Positions 11,736 to 22,449 are shown, numbered from the stretch's first letter. The stretch: 64,000 nt of DNA from Bemisia tabaci (GCF_918797505.1 NC_092795.1:20199131-20263130), one strand, 5' to 3'. Numbers and translations are program-made. Notes: a model not told the origin generated them from the sequence alone.

Positions 11736-12260
11736 GATTCGAGAAAAAGCAACTTACAGTTACCTTCACAGGCTATTTTTTAATTTGTAATTCATATTGA
11801 TTCGGAAAGAAGGCAACTTACAGTTACCTTCCCAGACCATTTTTTACTTTTTAATTTACACGCATCTATTCACAATATTGATTCGGAAAGAAGGCAACTT
11901 ACAGTTACCTTTGCAGACTATTTTTTAATGGTTTATTCATAAGCATCTATCACAATATTGATTCGGAAAGAAGGCAACTTACGGTTACCTTTACAGACTT
12001 TTTTTTAATTTTTAAATTATAAGCATTTATTCACAATACTGATTCGGAAAGAAGGCAACTTACAGTTACCTTTACAGACTATTTTTTAATGTTTAATTCA
12101 TAAGCATCTATTCACAATATTGATTCGGAAAGAAGGCAACTTGCAGTTACCTTTACAGACTATTTTTTAATGTTTAATTCATAAGCATCTATTCACAATA
12201 TTGATTCGGAAAGAAGGCAACTTGCAGTTACCTTTACAGGCTATTTTTTAATTTTTAATT
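11736..12260 (+). repeat. 81-bp minisatellite, seven units
   Basis: Units start at GATTCG near 11736, 11799, 11880, 11960, 12041, 12122 and 12203. After a shorter first unit the spacing is 80-81 bases. Each has GAAAGAAGGCAACTTACAGT, TACCTTTACAGACTATTTTT and ATAAGCATCTATTCACAAT. Units are very similar, so the array is young or homogenised. Confidence 0.9.
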
Positions 12261-12401
12261 TATTATTTTCACCATTAAAGTTCCGATCAATACCTGGTTT
12301 GAGTCATTCGAAAGGGTACTACTGAAAAAAGCAAAGCGGTCGGTTCGTCAGAGCAAGTGGCCCGGATAGCGGAAAGAGGACACAGGAAGTTGCCTGGGAA
12401 A

Positions 12402-12788
12402 ATGGCCGGAGAGTCGACGTTGACGAAAATCGCGCCTAAATGGATTCTGGATCGGCGGGCCTCCGGGAAACTGTTCTGGCGTCGGGAATCGATCGTGCTT
12501 CCGGTGAGCGAGCCGGGGTCGGGCGAGGAAAAGCCTCAGTCCATTTCCGGTTTGGACAGGGTGAAGTTTCGCTATGACGTGGAAGTGCACGAAATCGACG
12601 AAGCGGAAGTCCCGCTGGCCGACTGCGTCGAAAGCCAAGAGGAGCTCTGCCATCCCGAGACCGGGGCCGACGACTGGGACGGCGGCCTGTCGCCCTCCCC
12701 CAACTATTGCAACGATATTTTTCTTTTATCTTTCGCTATTTTTGTTGTGTCTTTTTTTGTTGGATATTATTTTTATTATCTATACTAA
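12402..12788 (+). CDS. candidate tail-anchored membrane protein, 128 residues
   Basis: The ORF begins at ATG 12402 (MAGESTLTKIAPKWILDRRA) and ends at TAA 12786-12788. The frame is open back to 12303, so this could also be the last exon of a longer gene. The coding part to about 12710 is much richer in GC than its surroundings. Residues 1-100 are soluble and acidic towards the end, with an RVKF tetrapeptide at 53-56 that fits the general protein phosphatase 1 docking pattern; that pattern alone is weak evidence. Residues ~105-128 (DIFLLSFAIFVVSFFVGYYF and on) are a hydrophobic C-terminal segment, as in tail-anchored proteins. It sits just after the 81-bp minisatellite. Family not recognised. 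A retrocopy or a chance ORF remains possible. Confidence 0.42.
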   Translation: MAGESTLTKIAPKWILDRRASGKLFWRRESIVLPVSEPGSGEEKPQSISGLDRVKFRYDVEVHEIDEAEVPLADCVESQEELCHPETGADDWDGGLSPSPNYCNDIFLLSFAIFVVSFFVGYYFYYLY

Positions 12789-12902
12789 AATGTAGGTCGT
12801 TCTGTAAAATTGTGTAACGATGGCTACGGAATAATACCACCTCACTGACAATTTTGACGAAAATGAGTCAGCAACTTTACCGCATTCTACCGTTTGAAAT
12901 AC

Positions 12903-13126
12903 ACCCCCCCCCCCCCCCAAAAAAAAAGGATGCTGACTTAACATTCTGGAAGTAAACAAATGTGCGACGACGACTAGAACGCTGAATTAGCAGCCACAGC
13001 AGTTAGCTTTACATCTTGATATTGCTATTGTAACTGCTGTGGCGCGCGGTTAATTCAGCGTTTTGTGAGTTTTCGCACACTTTTTTACATCCAGAATGTC
13101 ATCATGTTACATCCTTTTTTTTCGGT
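12903..13126. mobile_element. 224-bp foldback MITE, ACC.../...GGT ends
   Basis: Two ~85-base arms (about 12928-13010 and 13032-13118) pair well, sharing CATTCTGG, AACGCTGAATTA and CCACAGCAGTT. The ends are a C-run with A-run at the left and CCTTTTTTTTCGGT at the right, flanked by ATAC (12899-12902) and GTAC (13127-13130), a 4-bp duplication with one change. The ACC-G-A8 type terminus resembles the ACGG-A8 terminus of the nested element at 18734, so the two may share a transposase. Confidence 0.5.
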
Positions 13127-13427
13127 GTACGAAAGTTGATGATTTTAGTCTGTGTGTTCTGCAGGAGAGCGCTTTAATGACGATGAAATTTATGAAAAAT
13201 TGCAAATCTTACCTTAAAATTACAAAAATTAGGGAAGTTTTCTCTTCGTCCTTCAAAATATTGTCTGTTTGCAGATAGGCGTCATTGGTCCTTCGCCATC
13301 GATAAGGAGCTCTTGCATTTAGCTGGGGTTTTTGAGTTGTAAATCAATCACGAAACTACGGAGTCAGTTATCTCGATATCCGTGTTTAAGATTATCCACC
13401 CTTGCTTCATTTTTCAAAAGAATATTT

Positions 13428-13503
13428 GGACGTATTTATGCTAAAAGGGACTATGTCGCACGCAAAACCTATGCACATAGTTTCTTTTAGCATAAATAAG
13501 GCC
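13428..13503. repeat. covarying hairpin family copy
   Basis: GGACGTATTTATGCTAAAAG and GGACTATGT pair with CACATAGTTTCTTTTAGCAT and AAATAAGGCC across a 17-base loop. The left arm aligns with the 47405 copy, differing at paired positions. Confidence 0.65.
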
Positions 13504-15139
13504 ATTTATTACTAGAACTTATTGTGTAGAATTTCAGAAATATCTTTGAAATGGTAAAGAAACTTTCAAAGTGAGGTTTTGCATCAGACACTCCTCGATC
13601 GAAAAAGAAAAATAAGCAACAAGAAATTTGCAACATCAGCCGTCGAGATATATGGTTCCATAGTTTTCCCCATCAATCTGTAATTTTCATAAAGTTAGAG
13701 ATCCGTGGTGGATTTTAACCACCAAAACACGATTCTGTGACTAGCGGAACCGTGCCACTGAGCAGTTGCAAAGGTCTGAATTTTCCGTCAATTTGATCGA
13801 AGATGAAAACATCGTGTTACGTAGTTGAGAATAAATGTACTTTTGATTTCAGTTGACCGTGCAAATCATCGCAAATTACATTGTTTTAAGACGAAAGTTT
13901 GCGATTCGATGTCAGACTGCAATGAAAAGAGGTTTCTATGATCATATCAAATCCAAATTATTATAAGTAGATATTTATGATTTATGACCGCAACCAAAAT
14001 ATTTTTATCGCGATGATTTCTTCCGAACATTCATTCCAATCGGTAAAAACAAAAACTTCAGATCACTGCAACAGCATTATGTAAATAAACCACTTAGCAT
14101 TTTGCTCTTGAGATTCAAAACAGCACACCTTTATCCTTTGTAAATTTTCATAGGTACGAACGTTACAAGACGCTTGTGAAAATGATAGAATTAAAAAAGT
14201 TCATATTAGGTTCCTACCTAGTTGTGAGACTCATGTGCAAAAGCAAAATCATAATATCAATAACAAACCTAAAAAAATGACGAGTGTAAAAAAATATTGT
14301 ACATTTTTATCTTTTCTCCATGTTCCGCGTGTCGTCTAATATCTACCAGACATGCACGCGCACATCATTTATTAGTATTTAATGTTGATCGCATTTAAAT
14401 GTTAACAAATGCGTTACTTTACCCTTTTTAAATTTTAATCACATAGTTACCAACATTCTCTCTTTACTCTCTGTGATTTGTCTTTCTTTCATGATGATAA
14501 ATAAATAAATTAATCAATTTTAAGGACTGAAATTACAAAATAATGAAGGTAAGTATTGAATGGAATGAAGCTCTTACACTTTGGATTTTCATTGTTTTGC
14601 TTATACATCATGCATTCGTTTGTGTTTTTTGTAATTTTTCCTTTCGATTTATTTTTGCGACGGTACATATGTTTTACTGTTTTTGTAATTTATCTCTGTT
14701 ACTTTTTTCTGTTGTTTATTTCATGATTAAGTGTCCAAAATGTAAATAAAAATTGAATAATAGACAATGCGCTCAATTGATTCTTTTGATTACCTGATGT
14801 CATGCATTCTCTTATTGACAATCGAGTGGAAGTCAAAATAAGAATTTAACTCAAAATATATGTTTTATTTCTTTTTCCCTTCATTTTTGTTTCTCTTTAT
14901 CTTGCCGTTTTACGATAAACTTTAATTGAGTTTAAAAAGGTAAAAGAAGGATAAAATTAATTAAGGTAAGAAAGACGGGGAAAAGAGGGATGAGTGAGGG
15001 GTAAGAGGAGTTAGGGGAGAAGGGAGAGACAAAAATTAATTAAAGCAGCTACACATTACTGAGGCGTGCCTGAAAACATTATTTAGACGTAAGTTCAAAT
15101 CAAACGTGGTTTTAAAAAAAACCCTCTCTGCATGGGAAA

Positions 15140-15197
15140 ATGGCATCTCGAGGAATACGACCTATACAATCCTTGCATTCCGTCGATGATGACAAAA
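15140..15197 (+). CDS. candidate first coding exon
   Basis: ATG at 15140 opens 19 codons (MASRGIRPIQSLHSVDDDK) plus one base, ending at a consensus donor (AAAA then GTAAGTATG, donor at 15198). The ORF continues through the donor as an AT-rich, less protein-like stretch, which favours splicing. No acceptor lies just upstream, so it would be a first coding exon. Not recognised; evidence is limited to one strong donor and a plausible peptide. Confidence 0.2.
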
Positions 15198-16104
15198 GTA
15201 AGTATGTACTTGAATTGCATTTTCATGTTTTGGATATCTATATATTTGAGGCTATGTTCTTTTTAAGCAATTCATTCGCACGATCTGTAAGTACTTTGAA
15301 TCATAAGTCATCAAACATACCACCTGAGGCATCAAACTCACAAATTGAGAGCATAACGCACCATTTGCGTGTGATTAATTTCAATGGTGTCTGAGCTGGA
15401 TTTGAAGAGGGTGAGTGGAGGGGTTTTCTGCTCTGAGAATTTTTCCTCTCTTTTTTCTGTAAATCAAGCTGAGGTACTTAATTAAATGTAAACGGCAATA
15501 ATTAATTGCAAGATCAATTAGCGAGGTGAGCGAGACTCCTGGCTTAATCAGTTACCCCTTGTAAGGATCTTACAACTCACCCCATTTTCTAAACATGAGT
15601 CTCGCCTCGAAGGTAGCTGCTCCTGATAGTGAAAGGTCATAAGAGCCTCCATTGATTCCCATGCAAATTGATTTATTCAAAAGTGATTTCCTTCGGAATG
15701 ATAATCCTTCTCCTCGTAGTGCTTGCAGCCTGGGGTTGTACTTAAGAGGGTATTCGGTAATTTACAATTTAATCAAATCCACTTCGACAAGGTGGCAATT
15801 ATGACTGGGTTTTGGTTACTGTCAAACTCAGGATGATCTTGAAACATCGATGAAATTCGAGTTCTTCATTTCAGTGAGAACATTTTGAAATTGTGTATCA
15901 TAGTTAAATTTGAAATTGGTTTAAAAAAACAGTTACGATTTTTTTTAAAATCAATTTTGCGTTTTTTGCCGCAAATTTTGAGATTCTATATTCCCACGAA
16001 CGATCATTTTTATTTTCTATTTTTATTTTCCGGTGATCAACAGAGTGCCCTCCTCATTATGTCGTTTTATTTACGCGGTTTGGTGGCGTCCAGGTGAGAG
16101 TAAA

Positions 16105-16257
16105 CAGTGGCAAGGCGTGAATTCTAGATTATCGGTATCTCCCCATTTGAAGCTATGGCAAAGAATCGATTATTAAGGTGTTTGTTGCGAACAACCTGTT
16201 TATTGATCCTTTTTCATAGATATAAACAGCAGATCAATCGATATACAAGAGGAACTC
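16105..16257. mobile_element. hAT MITE (165-bp family), diverged copy
   Basis: Left end CAGTGGCAAGGCGTGAATTC, centre AAGGTGTTTGTTGCGAACAA and ATCAATCGATATA near the right. The right terminus is not preserved. Confidence 0.6.
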
Positions 16258-16295
16258 ACGGGTTGGGTTTTCAATTCGGACCGCTGCTCCTTTCC

Positions 16296-16454
16296 CGAAG
16301 TGGTGAAGCATGAATGACCGACTTTTTCCCATTTGAAACTATAGTACAAAATCGATTATCAAGGTGTGCATTGCGAACACCCTCATATTCGACCTTTTTG
16401 AATAGGTTTAAACGGCAAATAGGTCGATCGATCGTTCAGCACGACACGCTACCG
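16296..16454. mobile_element. hAT MITE (165-bp family), diverged copy
   Basis: A second decayed copy about 40 bases after the previous one. It shows CCCATTTGAAACTATAG, AAGGTGTGCATTGCGAACAC and the right part GTTCAGCACGACACGCTAC. Confidence 0.55.
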
Positions 16455-16619
16455 TCCCGAGGGACCTGGATTCCTCGAAACGGGAGCATCCACCGGTCCA
16501 GCAATCTGCCGTGCTAAGGAAGAACGCCGTATGAAAATTCGAGTATTGTCAAATTTCCTTCGATAAAATGTTCATTTCTGAGGAAATCTGTGAATATTTT
16601 CCCTTGAAATGGTCAGGAC

Positions 16620-17603
16620 TTTTTGGTTAAATGGAGATGTTGCATGTGTGAGGAATTTGCGATTTGATTGTTGATTCTTATGTAAAAGTTGGCGAGAAAC
16701 ACGATGGTGCCACTTGTTTTCTCTGAAATCAACTCCCAAGCTCAAAAAAGCTCTCAAGTTGAGGCCAAAATGGAGGGGATATCCCACGCTACCCTGAGAG
16801 TCCACCTCTACATCAAGACAAACTCTCCATGCAAAGATAGAGAGCAAATACATTAGCAGTGATGCCGTGTTTTCAGTTTTAGAGTCTCCGAATAAAGTGG
16901 CAGCCCTGTCAATGTATTTGCTCCCTATCTTTGCATGGAGAGTTTGTTTTGATGTAGAGGTGAACTCTCAGAATAGCGTGGGATATTCCCTCCATTTTGG
17001 CCTCAACTTGAGAGCTTTTTTTGAGCTTGGGAGATGATTTAAGAGAAACCCAGTGGCACCGTCGTGTTTCTAGCGAACTTTTACATAGGAATCAACAGTC
17101 AAATCGCATATTCCTCACACATGCAACATCTCCATTGACCGACAGCACTGTGAGCACTGCGTTTGGCGCAATGCGAGAAGTATTCATGCAGTCTTGTGCG
17201 CGCTAATATGGGCTTGCGCCGACCGTGCTGTTTGGTGCGATGCGTGAGGTATTCCTGAAGTCTTGTAGGCGCTAATATACGCGTAATGCCGACCGCACTA
17301 CTGGCGCGATTGTTCGAACTCGCGATAGTATACTCTCGGCATCGAATATTAGAGCTTTACGGGCCCATGTTGTATTTCGACGCCAAATGATAATTCCAAC
17401 GTTGCCTCATTTCTCCCGATTAAAAATTTCTTTTGAGAAAAGTTAAGAAATTCTTTATACGTACGACTATTATTCAAATCCTTTGGGGGTTAGCTTGGGT
17501 GTTAATTTCAGAGAATGCCAGTAGCACCATCGTGTTTCTCGCGAACTTTTACAAAAGAATCAACAGTCAAATCGCAAGTTCCTCACACATGCAACATCTC
17601 CAT
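16620..17603. mobile_element. foldback element with partial third arm and nested repeat
   Basis: Arms of about 225 bases (16630-16856 and 16911-17137) are inverted copies around a 54-base spacer, sharing CTCTCCATGCAAAGAT and CTCAACTTGAGAGC. A third, partial arm (about 17485-17600) repeats AATCAACAGTCAAATCGCA to ATGCAACATCTCCATT. The arm is broken there by the 17139-17483 insertion. Confidence 0.65.
17139..17483 (+). repeat. GCGAGAAGTATTC-family dispersed repeat inserted in a foldback
   Basis: Close copy of 5703-6056 with both motif units and the same tail, ending TATTATTCAAATC. It interrupts an element whose sequence resumes at about 17485. Confidence 0.6.
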
Positions 17604-17727
17604 TGCTAGGATAATTATCTGAAAAATTAGAGGAAAAATGTCCTTAAGTTTACTGGGAAATTCATGTTTTATCAAATGAAATTTGGCAACGCCTGAAGGT
17701 TCATACGGCGTTTTCCCTTTTCACGGG

Positions 17728-18033
17728 AGGAATGGTGTTTCAGTTTCCGCTCCTGTTTTTCCCATCCGGAGACCCGGGACCCGCGCCCGCGGAGGCGGAA
17801 AAAACAGAGTCCCGCTCTCCGCTCGCTCGGGAAGCGCCCTCCAAGAATTCGTTTTGTTTTTCTTCTGCGGGAAAAGCAACCCGGATTTTCCTCCGACCCA
17901 CCGCCGCCGTGCCACCCTCCTGCCAGGACGATATTCTTCCCTGTCGTGGCTTTGCTTTAATTCAATCGATTCCGAATGTTACATACAGGAGAGTCGCTTT
18001 CACCGGGCACTCTGGCGCTCTGCGACGCCTGAG
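17728..18033. other. GC-rich host DNA, left flank of the Transib element
   Basis: CCCGGGACCCGCGCCCGCGG and neighbouring CpG-rich sequence resume across the 18039-22420 insertion at CGCCGCCCCCATCC. The 161-codon ORF through it begins inside a transposon and is not credited. Confidence 0.35.
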
Positions 18034-18038
18034 CGCCG
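18034..18038 (+). repeat. left target-site duplication CGCCG
   Basis: Identical to 22421-22425 and directly abutting the CACTATGG terminus of the Transib-type element. Confidence 0.75.
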
Positions 18039-19179
18039 CACTATGGTCCACAGACTGGATTTAACGGAACTTTATTCGAAAATGCACTGCACCGTTATAA
18101 AAGGTGTTGGATCATATGTTTTTTGGGTCGCTGATTTCATTTTACATCTTAGTTTAACAAAATATTAACATCCTGACCGAGAAACATAACCTCAAATGTG
18201 ATTTCTGGCGCTTTCAAGACTGAAGATTTTTTCCACCCTATTTTGACATGTATAAAAATAATAACAAAAGTGTCTCTCTGTCGAGATCAGACTATTCTCA
18301 TTTATTTTTAGGCGGTAAATCTGAATATGACCTCCGTTTTGGTCCATCACCCTTAAATTTTCCGGAAAAGCCGATTTTACCCGGAAAAAATGGACATTTT
18401 TGGTGTTTTTGCGACTGTTGACCTCTGCAACATGTAGGTAAAATTTTTTCCAGGTACTAAATAGTACTAGTTCGATGTATTTTGATCTACTGGGTCTGAA
18501 AATGACCTTTGTCTTTTCTTATCACCTCTCTTTTTTCCGAAAAAGCGACTTTTTCCCGGGAAAATGAGCAATTTTGACGTATTTTTGTCATAATTGCAAA
18601 ATTCATGTTGATAAATTATACCGGACCCGTGGTAAAGCGATTCTGTCATGTATATTAAGCTGCTAAATCCGAATATGACATAGGTTTTGGTTTATCACCC
18701 TCCAGTTCTCCGATAATGCCGATTTTTCCGTGCACGGAAAAAAAAGACCTGTCATTTTAACAGTCACATTGAATGTTAAATTTGTTTGACGTTTTTCTGT
18801 TCTTTTAGTTGTCGTGACTGTTAATTGAACATTTTAAGTATGTTGAAACAAAAGTGTACAAATCTGTCAGCTCAACATCTTATTGATGCTTTTGAAATAA
18901 CATTCTGTATGTTATTCCATCATCACACGACTGCTGAGTTAACGTCAGTGCGGTTCATTAAATCAACGGTTCCTGAAGCTCTTGGAATGACTGTCATTGA
19001 CTTTTGATTTTACAGTACACACGTCATTTTGACATTCGTCTGGATTTTAAATTTACACTCGTGCTAGGTGTTGGTCTAATGTTTTGAAGGCCGTTAAATT
19101 CGCAGAAATAATCTGCTAAAGCAACAGCGAGGGTGTCGAAATAACAGCCTCTCATTTAACAGCGAGTTGACGGTAAAAT

Positions 19180-19640
19180 GCTGACCGTTGCACGGAGCAT
19201 CCCATCCCAGCCAGTCCCGCGCGGTCGGCGCAGCGCGCATGCGCAGTTGTATACAGTTGTCGATCGCCCCGCTGCGAGCGGTGACGCAGAAAACCTCTCC
19301 TACCCTACCCGCCACTGTCCACCCTCCTTCTCGAGGGTTGCGCGCCGACCTAACAAAGGGCCCGGTCAGGGAAATTCTCAGAACTCCAACCGCCCGGGCC
19401 TGGCGTTCGGCTGTTTCTTCCTTCGACATTGTTCGCGCATTCCAGTCTGTTCGTTGAGGCGGCCATGTCACTGTTTAAAGGGATTGCGTTTGCTCAACAG
19501 TCAGTGGTTTTGAGTCGGAGAAGTCTTGCGCTTGCGTTTCGAAATCGTGCTCAAATTGTGTTTGCGAGTGAATTTTGGCGAAGAAAGTGATTAATTTTGA
19601 TACTCAGTGCGCGATCTGCAAAATTACTAGTTCCATAGGA
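19180..19640 (+). promoter_or_regulatory. GC-rich promoter-like block inside the nested element
   Basis: About 460 bases of high-GC, CpG-rich DNA in an AT-rich element. It contains a perfect NRF-1-type palindrome GCGCATGCGC (19235-19244). Near its right end an ATG at about 19464 opens a 41-codon ORF (MSLFKGIAFAQQSVVLSRRS and on, ending in a TGA near 19587). Several overlapping ORFs on both strands are not recognisable. It could be the element's own promoter and leader, or a captured host promoter. Confidence 0.35.
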
Positions 19641-20519
19641 AAGTAACTCTTACGATATAAGCAAATTTGGGCACACTGTAATCAGTTGCGGGCAGACGCC
19701 ATTTTTTGAGGCATCATCATGAATCCGTTCAACTCGGAATTTCTGTTGCCGTATATTTGTGTTTTTTGGTTTCAACTTTACCATTGACATTACACTCACT
19801 CTCAACTCACTTAGGTTTGCGTCCAGTGCATCCCATTATTATTTTTAGCGTGCCTTCCATGTTTATATGCAGGCGCTCTTTGATTTCGTTTCCTGTAGAT
19901 TATACCATCAGCCCTGTCCTCTATACTTTCCGACCCAACTCCATTGTGTGATTTTTTCCTTTTCTTTTGTTCAAAGAAATTTCGGCTGTTTTGAAATGAA
20001 ATGAAGTGATAATTTAGCAAATCTTAATCTTGGTAGAATCTTTTGAAACCCTTTATAATACATTTTTGGTGTTTTTAACTCACAAGCACGATCTGCTGTT
20101 TGGTTCTTACGTTGTTTTTATTGATGATGCCAACGTGACATTGTCTTAATGACGTAAAGTGTTTCAATGTGTAATACAGTGTATGTGCGGTATCTGACCA
20201 GGATGCGAATGATAAGTTGGGTTATTTGAAAAAAAGAAAAAAACGGATGGAGAGGAAGGGTTTAAAACGTGCCTCACATAATTTGTTGACGACCCCTAGG
20301 CCATGATCAATTTTGCCCCACCGAGAACTGCAAAGATAAATACTTTGTGAAGTGTTTTTGTGCATTTAAACTGTTAAAATTTTTATGAAATTAACTCATT
20401 GTGAAACTGATTTAGTCTGTAAATGTTACTTTGACCGAAATATTATCTACGGTTTTTGTATCATTTACTTGAAACCAGTTAAGCAGTTATCAGCTATTTA
20501 CATAAGCATGTAAGTATGA

Positions 20520-20960
20520 CCATGATTTTTTTACAGTTGCGTGGCATTGTATCTGCTACATTAACAGCAGTGTGAATGAGAATCCAAGAGCGAATTTGCT
20601 TTTACATGAACAGCAGCGCTGCTACATCGACAGCAGTGTGGATTTAAATTCAAGAACGAACTGGCTGTCATGAGAACAGCGACGCTGCTTTTTCGACAGC
20701 AGCGGCCGCTGTTAAATCGAAGGCAGCGTGAACGTCAATCTGATAGGGAACCGGCGTTTACGCCAGCAGCTGCGCTGCCAGTGTAACATACTATTTGATG
20801 TAGGTTGAGCAGATTTTGCTGTCGTTGTTACACTCATTTACTGTCAATGTGACAGCAAAGCGCCTGTTATGATAACAGACAAAGGTAATGTTATTTTAAT
20901 AGCCAGGATGCTGTGCCGTTTTTTAACAGCCAAGGGCTGTTCCTTTAGCAGTCGCGACGA
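20520..20960 (+). repeat. cluster of scattered AACAGC/GACAGC motifs
   Basis: The hexamers AACAGC or GACAGC, with complements GCTGTT/GCTGTC, recur about every 20-40 bases through the right part of the nested element. Most are preceded by TACATG, TACATC or similar. They resemble the AACAG found within its terminal repeats, so they may be subterminal transposase-binding repeats. Confidence 0.45.
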
Positions 20961-22420
20961 TTAAAATGGCAGAACTTTTTTTTCCGTGTGCCTTTTGAGT
21001 AAAACCTTTCCCGGACTCTTGTGTTAAAAATACGGTTTAAAATTGATTTCGATGTTTGATATATCGATTCTTATGTATTTTGACTTGCTAAATCCAAATA
21101 TGACCTTAGATTTTTCCTATCACCCCTCATTTTCCCGGAAAATTCAATTTTCCTCGGAGAACGAGCTTTTTCGGTATTTTGGCGCCAATTTTCCTATTCT
21201 ATGGAGTTGTAGCGATTTTCCAAGTTCCTCTTTAGGTCTTCTCTGACGTCTTAAGAAACATTCAACTGGAGTTCGACCTCAAATTGCCTCTTACAACCCC
21301 CCGTTTTCCTCAGAAAACGGAAAATCGTCGCAAAAATACCAAAAAAGCTCGTTCTCCGAGGAAAATTGAGTTTTCCGGGATAATGAGGGGTGATAGGAAA
21401 AATCTAAGGTCATATTTGGGCTTAGCGAGTCAAAATACATAAGAATCGATATATCAAACATCGAAATCAATTTTAAACCGTATTTTTAACACACTTAGAG
21501 TCCGGGAAAGGTTTTATCCAAAAAGCGCGGAAAAATCGGCATTATCGGAGAACTGGAGGGTGATTAATCAAAACCTATGTCACATTCGGATTTAGCAGCT
21601 TAATATACATGACAGAATCGCTTTACCACGGGTCCGGTATAATTTATCAACATGAATTACAATTATGACAAAAATACGTCAAAATTGCTCATTTTCCCGG
21701 GAAAAAGTTGCTTTTTCGGAAAAGTGAGAGGTGATAAGAAAAAACAAAGGTCATTTTCGGACTCAGTAGATCAAAGTACATCAGAATACTTTTATTTTGT
21801 ACCTAGAAAAAATTTAACAGACGCAAAAATGCCAAAAATGCATGGAATATTCCACATTTTGATGCACGGAGGTGCACTCCGAAAAAATTGATTTCGACCG
21901 TTAGGTGCAAAAAGGCGCAATTTAAATTGGCATCATTTTAAAGTCAAGGATATGTTGAACAAGATTTTTCAATCCGCAAAGCATTAACTAGAATTAAAAA
22001 AAAGTTAGAGCTTCCTAAAAATTATGAATTTCACTGATTTCTAGCATTTTTTGGCGTATGTTTGGAGCGTTCAAAAGCATACAAATTTCGGTTCAAAATT
22101 AATGAAACGGGGTGAAAAGGAAGTCACTTGCCATCAGGTGGATCCATGTTGCCCAAAAATTTACATAGATGAGGCGTAACTCGGTAAAATAAACACCCTG
22201 TAACGCACCACCGAATGCGGCTCACAATCAGCTAATGAAGACCTACCGCGCGCTCTGTTGTTAGGGTCCGTCACAATCTTATAAATCATTATTAGTCGAT
22301 GAAAACTTAGGTGACGATCCATGAGAGTATGTATGATAAAACTGTAGTGCCAAACTTTAATTTTTTCCACCCTCAAAATTTGACTAAAGTTCCGTTAAAT
22401 AGGGTCTGTGGACCATAGTG

Positions 22421-22425
22421 CGCCG
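22421..22425 (+). repeat. right target-site duplication CGCCG
   Basis: Identical to 18034-18038, directly after the CCATAGTG end of the Transib-type element. Confidence 0.75.
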
Positions 22426-22449
22426 CCCCCATCCTCCTGAAGCTCTTCA

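Larger units (their letters stand above)
13127..16104. other. mostly unassigned AT-rich DNA
   Basis: Apart from the hairpin at 13428 and the exon candidate at 15140 nothing is recognised. A purine-rich stretch ending ACAAAAATTAATTAAAG (14940-15050) recurs in similar form at 25925-26050. Confidence 0.4.
16505..17727. mobile_element. mariner-like TIR element split by ~1 kb of nested repeats
   Basis: The left half (16505-16620, CTGCCGTGCTAAGGAAGAAC) and right half (17604-17727, ATGAAATTTGGCAACGCC ... TTCATACGGCGTTTTCCC) flank a foldback and a GCGAGAAGTATTC repeat. The far right terminus is degraded. Confidence 0.65.
18734..20987. mobile_element. 2254-bp TIR element nested in the Transib foldback
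   Basis: Termini are ACGGAAAAAAAAG at the left and its complement CTTTTTTTTCCGT at the right. Beyond that the similarity continues as CTGTCATTTTAACAGTC against GCCATTTTAATCGTC. A direct GTGC flanks both ends (18730-18733, 20988-20991). The opposite arm of the foldback (around 21505-21560) preserves the uninterrupted site, which confirms the boundaries. Inside are a GC-rich, promoter-like block (19180-19640) and, to the right (20520-20960), many scattered AACAGC/GACAGC motifs. No transposase was recognised. A 4-bp duplication occurs in several superfamilies, so it is left unclassified. Confidence 0.7.
18039..22420. mobile_element. Transib-type transposon, non-autonomous, giant foldback
   Basis: The ends are inverted repeats of at least 40 bases starting CACTATGGTCCACAGA and sharing a downstream ATTTAACGGAACTTTA. 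They are flanked by a perfect 5-bp GC-rich duplication, CGCCG, at 18034-18038 and 22421-22425. CACTATGG-type termini with a GC-rich 5-bp target are the signature of the Transib superfamily, relatives of RAG1. No transposase is visible. The interior is a set of ~150-185-base modules (near 18300, 18470, 18655 and 21045, each with AATATGACC ... TATCACCC ... CCGGAAAA) mirrored at 21325-21440, 21535-21620 and 21660-21790. A separate element is nested at 18734-20987. It landed in a GC-rich stretch of host DNA. Confidence 0.78.

Noticed and set aside
11736..12260. CRISPR-like array
   Set aside because: The repeats are contiguous 81-bp units without unique spacers, and the context is eukaryotic.
16044..16093. 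50-nt exon candidate between CAACAG and a GTGAGA donor
   Set aside because: The acceptor tract is weak and no second exon could be linked to it.
17683..18168. 161-codon plus-strand ORF
   Set aside because: It starts inside a mariner-like element, crosses GC-rich DNA and ends inside the Transib element, so it cannot be an ancestral gene.
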